Source of the DNA: Bacteroidota bacterium
GTDB taxonomy: Bacteria > Bacteroidota > Bacteroidia > Bacteroidales > JADFUO01
Direction of reading: 5' to 3'
Assembly: GCA_015222115.1 (NCBI GenBank)
Contig: JADFUO010000241.1
Coordinates: 1-8,294, forward strand
DNA length: 8,294 nucleotides
Of the stretch, positions 6,562 to 8,294 are shown in pieces (positions within the stretch are counted from its first letter, which is position 1; every line of letters begins with the position of its first letter). Under the pieces are notes generated by a model. The model was not told the origin of the DNA and made no database searches. It saw only the letters and a program-made list of their open reading frames with translations. Made by a program: the position numbers and the translations under genes.

Positions 6562-6639
6562 GATTTCAGATTTTCAATAACTTCGTAAATCAGAAATCGT
6601 TAATTCTACCTGTCGGTAGACAGGCGTTATTCTGAAATC
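6562..6639. repeat. Nested inverted repeat GATTTCAGA / TCTGAAATC
   Basis: GATTTCAGA at 6562-6570 is the reverse complement of TCTGAAATC at 6631-6639. After a six-base bulge the pairing continues with ATAAC (6577-6581) and GTTAT (6626-6630), giving 14 pairs. A related ATCAGAAATCG lies between them (6589-6599), so the same short word recurs three times in alternating orientation. Confidence 0.5.
6609..6624. repeat. Perfect hairpin CCTGTC-GGTA-GACAGG
   Basis: A six-pair GC-containing stem closes a GGTA loop. I recognise CCTGTCGGTAGACAGG as a variant of a palindromic intergenic word (CCTGCCGGCAGGCAGG type) frequent in many bacterial genomes. It lies 97-112 bp past the helicase stop codon. Neither side has the T-tract of an intrinsic terminator, so a role in transcript ending is possible but not shown. 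Confidence 0.55.
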
Positions 6640-6691
6640 AAAAAATAACGACTTTATGGATATACACTATTTAGGCATAGTTACATTACTG

Positions 6692-6715
6692 ACTGCCGAC
6701 TGGTAACTGCCGACT
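6692..6715. repeat. Direct repeat ACTGCCGACT
   Basis: ACTGCCGACT occurs at 6692-6701 and 6706-6715 with GGTA between them, a 14-bp period, and is preceded by a partial unit (ACTG at 6688-6691). It sits 5 bp past the helicase stop codon. ACTGCCGACTGCC-like arrays are, to my recollection, another common intergenic repeat type of Bacteroidota. Confidence 0.55.
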
Positions 6716-6720
6716 CATTT

Positions 6721-8294
6721 TCAAAACAGTTCCAACTGATCATCCCTCTTTTTCTCTTTTCGTTTATATTCCTGTTTTTTTGCCTCAATAAGTTCTTTTT
6801 CAATTTTATCAAGAAAATGACTTCGTGGCAACTGGTATTCCTTTCCCATTAAAAAGCGTTTGCCTGCATGTGTCAGGTAAAGGTATTTTTTTGCACGTGT
6901 CATGCCTACATACAGCAGTCTGCGTTCTTCATCAATATCCGATTTTTTATCTTCAAATAAGGAATATGGCAGCAAACCATCTTCACAGCCAACAACAAAA
7001 ACACAATTAAATTCCAGTCCTTTTACACTATGAAGTGTCATCAGGTTTACCGCTTCAATGCCGGGTTTCCATGTATCAATGCCGGTTTTTAAAGAAAGGT
7101 TATTTATGAACTGCTCAATGTCGTTGTAACCTGATGCAATTTCCTGAAGAATTTTAATTAAGCTTTCATGCCCTGCTTTTGTATGCTGAAAATACCTGTT
7201 AACCAGAAAATCTATTTGTTCATTCAAATTTTTGTTATTCAATTTTTCAGGAAGCCCAAAGATGTCTTCTTTTCTAATGATATTATTTTTTAATAACCTC
7301 TCTTTCAACAGAAAATTATCCGGATTAAGAGAGAGCTTTAACAGGTCAATAAGTGATTTTACAGGTTCCGTCCTGTAGAAAGGATCCTGCCCTATTTTTT
7401 GATATGGAATTTTATGATCGTTCAATGCTTTTTCAATGGTTTTCATTTGCCGGGAAACTCTGCAAAGGATAACAAAATCCGACAAGCTTTCAATATCTTC
7501 ATAAGAATCATCTTCAACAACTTTGCTGTCTAATGAAAAAAATCCTACTCCACCTATCATTTGTTCAATGGTTCGGGCTACAAACTCTGCTTCGCTTTTA
7601 TCAGTTGTATTTTCGGAAATCTTAATTTTTACTCCTTTTTGAATACCTTCAAGGAATTTGTTTTTTTGTGCCAACACATTGCCAGATGCTTTTAAAATTG
7701 AATCCGTGCAACGATAGCTTTTCTTCAGTTCATAAGTGGTTGCTTCGGGATAATCCTGTTCAAACCTGCGAATAAATTGTACATCAGCACCGCGAAAACC
7801 ATAAATTGCCTGGTTAGGATCGCCAATGACAAACAAATTTGAGCCGGGATTTGGCATCAAAGTTCTGACTAATTCGTATTGTGCAAAATTTACATCCTGA
7901 TATTCATCAATCAAAAGCCAATTAAATTTATTTTGATATCCGGAAAGTATATCAGGATGTTCTTTAAACAATTTCACAGTCTCACAAACAAGGTCATCAA
8001 AATCAAATGAATCCAGTTCAATCAGAAAATCTTCATATTTCTTAAAAACAGAGGCAAACATTTTATCCTCTATGTTATCTGCCGGTTGAAGACTTTGCTT
8101 TTGTTCAGTAATATTTTCAGAAAATTTATTTACTTCAGACTTTTGAATTCCAATCTTTTGAAGTATTTGTTTTTTATCTTCTTCATTGATAATTGAGAAG
8201 TTCTGTTTTCTTCCAGTTTTACCGAAATGCTGCTTTAACACCGAAACTCCGAAAGCATGAAATGTAGAGACTTGTATTTTATTAATTACAGATT
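6721..8294 (-). CDS. UvrD/PcrA-family superfamily 1 DNA helicase, C-terminal part (5' end outside window)
   Basis: The 523 visible residues belong to an ATP-driven 3'-5' DNA helicase of the UvrD/Rep/PcrA type, acting in repair or recombination. Visible numbering: TFHAFG (motif Ib) 10-15, DFDDL 97-101, Walker B DEYQD 129-133, GDPNQAIYGFRGA (motif III) 157-169, YRCTDS (motif IV) 193-198, VNLMTLHSVKGLEF (motif V) 415-428, and EERRLLYVGMTRAKK (motif VI) 455-469. The Q motif and Walker A must lie past the right edge. The frame is open to base 8294, so an apparent GTG start at 8241 is wrong: TFHAFG is encoded upstream of it. The 2B region between motifs IV and V (about 220 residues) looks shorter than in PcrA. 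The segment IGGVGFFSLDSKVV (246-259) recalls helicases fused to an N-terminal PHP/endonuclease Q-like domain, which cannot be checked here. The protein ends in a lysine-rich stretch and QLELF, a sliding-clamp-binding-like peptide. Confidence 0.95.
   Translation of the reverse strand, partial: SVINKIQVSTFHAFGVSVLKQHFGKTGRKQNFSIINEEDKKQILQKIGIQKSEVNKFSENITEQKQSLQPADNIEDKMFASVFKKYEDFLIELDSFDFDDLVCETVKLFKEHPDILSGYQNKFNWLLIDEYQDVNFAQYELVRTLMPNPGSNLFVIGDPNQAIYGFRGADVQFIRRFEQDYPEATTYELKKSYRCTDSILKASGNVLAQKNKFLEGIQKGVKIKISENTTDKSEAEFVARTIEQMIGGVGFFSLDSKVVEDDSYEDIESLSDFVILCRVSRQMKTIEKALNDHKIPYQKIGQDPFYRTEPVKSLIDLLKLSLNPDNFLLKERLLKNNIIRKEDIFGLPEKLNNKNLNEQIDFLVNRYFQHTKAGHESLIKILQEIASGYNDIEQFINNLSLKTGIDTWKPGIEAVNLMTLHSVKGLEFNCVFVVGCEDGLLPYSLFEDKKSDIDEERRLLYVGMTRAKKYLYLTHAGKRFLMGKEYQLPRSHFLDKIEKELIEAKKQEYKRKEKKRDDQLELF

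Larger units (their letters stand above)
6466..6671. mobile_element. Possible MITE-like element with imperfect terminal inverted repeats
   Basis: The outer arms are 6466-6494 and the reverse complement of 6642-6671. With three single-base gaps they share 22 identical positions, centred on a perfect TCCATAA (6475-6481) / TTATGGA (6654-6660) core and a GTC on its inner side. The interior is also self-complementary: GATTTCAGA (6562-6570) pairs with TCTGAAATC (6631-6639), and CCTGTC/GACAGG forms a tight hairpin. There is no transposase and no clear target-site duplication. The segment is either a small non-autonomous element, a decayed insertion-sequence remnant, or a large palindromic intergenic unit. 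Confidence 0.4.
6423..6720. other. Intergenic region rich in palindromic repeats
   Basis: This 298-bp stretch lies between the helicase stop and the radical SAM start. No coding frame is apparent. Most of it is taken up by a segment bounded by imperfect inverted repeats (6466-6671) with nested palindromes, followed by a short direct repeat (6692-6715). The part nearest the radical SAM gene (6423-6465) is A/T-rich and should hold its promoter, but no full TAnnTTTG box is present there; TAACTTTT on the minus strand (rc of about 6449-6456) is the nearest match. Confidence 0.6.

Noticed and set aside
6609..6624. Intrinsic terminator for the helicase gene
   Set aside because: The stem is good but only six pairs, and no T-tract follows on the minus strand; it fits a dispersed palindromic word better.
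6423..6720. CRISPR array or structured RNA gene in the repeat-rich gap
   Set aside because: The repeats are mixed in sequence and orientation with no regular 25-40 bp repeat/spacer pattern, and there is no tRNA, riboswitch or known RNA core that I can recognise.
8239..8241. GTG as the start of the helicase gene
   Set aside because: The frame continues upstream and encodes the conserved TFHAFG motif, so the true start is beyond 8294.

Overview
The window looks like chromosomal DNA from an AT-rich anaerobic or fermentative member of the Bacteroidota. Three things point there. The FolC N-terminus (MFQRIGAAAYK) has a form I associate with that phylum. No start codon is preceded by a Shine-Dalgarno sequence. 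Two upstream regions carry TAnnTTTG, the Bacteroidota -7 promoter element. The oxygen-sensitive pyruvate:ferredoxin oxidoreductase fits an anaerobic life style. The phylum is inferred from these traits and was not tested by a search.

Four protein genes cover about 85% of the window, and all are read leftward on the minus strand. In transcription order they are: a UvrD/PcrA-type DNA helicase whose 5' end lies beyond the right edge (6721-8294); a PflX-like radical SAM protein of unknown function (5514-6422); the single-chain pyruvate:ferredoxin oxidoreductase nifJ (1691-5239); and folC, folylpolyglutamate/dihydrofolate synthase (356-1642). All four are intact within the visible sequence and have their key motifs. 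The helicase reading frame continues upstream of its first internal GTG into the conserved TFHAFG motif, so it is truncated only by the window edge.

The genes do not form an obvious pathway. nifJ and folC are 48 bp apart and could be co-transcribed, although a good -7 element sits only 4 bp before the folC ATG. The other gaps (274 and 298 bp) are long enough for separate promoters. nifJ supplies acetyl-CoA and reduced ferredoxin from pyruvate, and folC serves one-carbon metabolism. The radical SAM protein resembles glycyl-radical activases only in its core, and no glycyl-radical enzyme is present here.

The most unusual content is in the gaps. Each holds short repetitive or palindromic DNA: a GAGGCT/AAGGCT hexamer tract with a possible gene-tail remnant and three inverted repeats (1-355); a direct repeat of TGAATGGTTA and an AT-only palindrome (5240-5513); and a roughly 205-bp segment bounded by imperfect inverted repeats that resembles a small non-autonomous element, followed by a repeat of ACTGCCGACT (6423-6720). 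I see no RNA gene, CRISPR array, transposase, phage gene or defence system, and no convincing new multi-gene system. The core genes are housekeeping genes.
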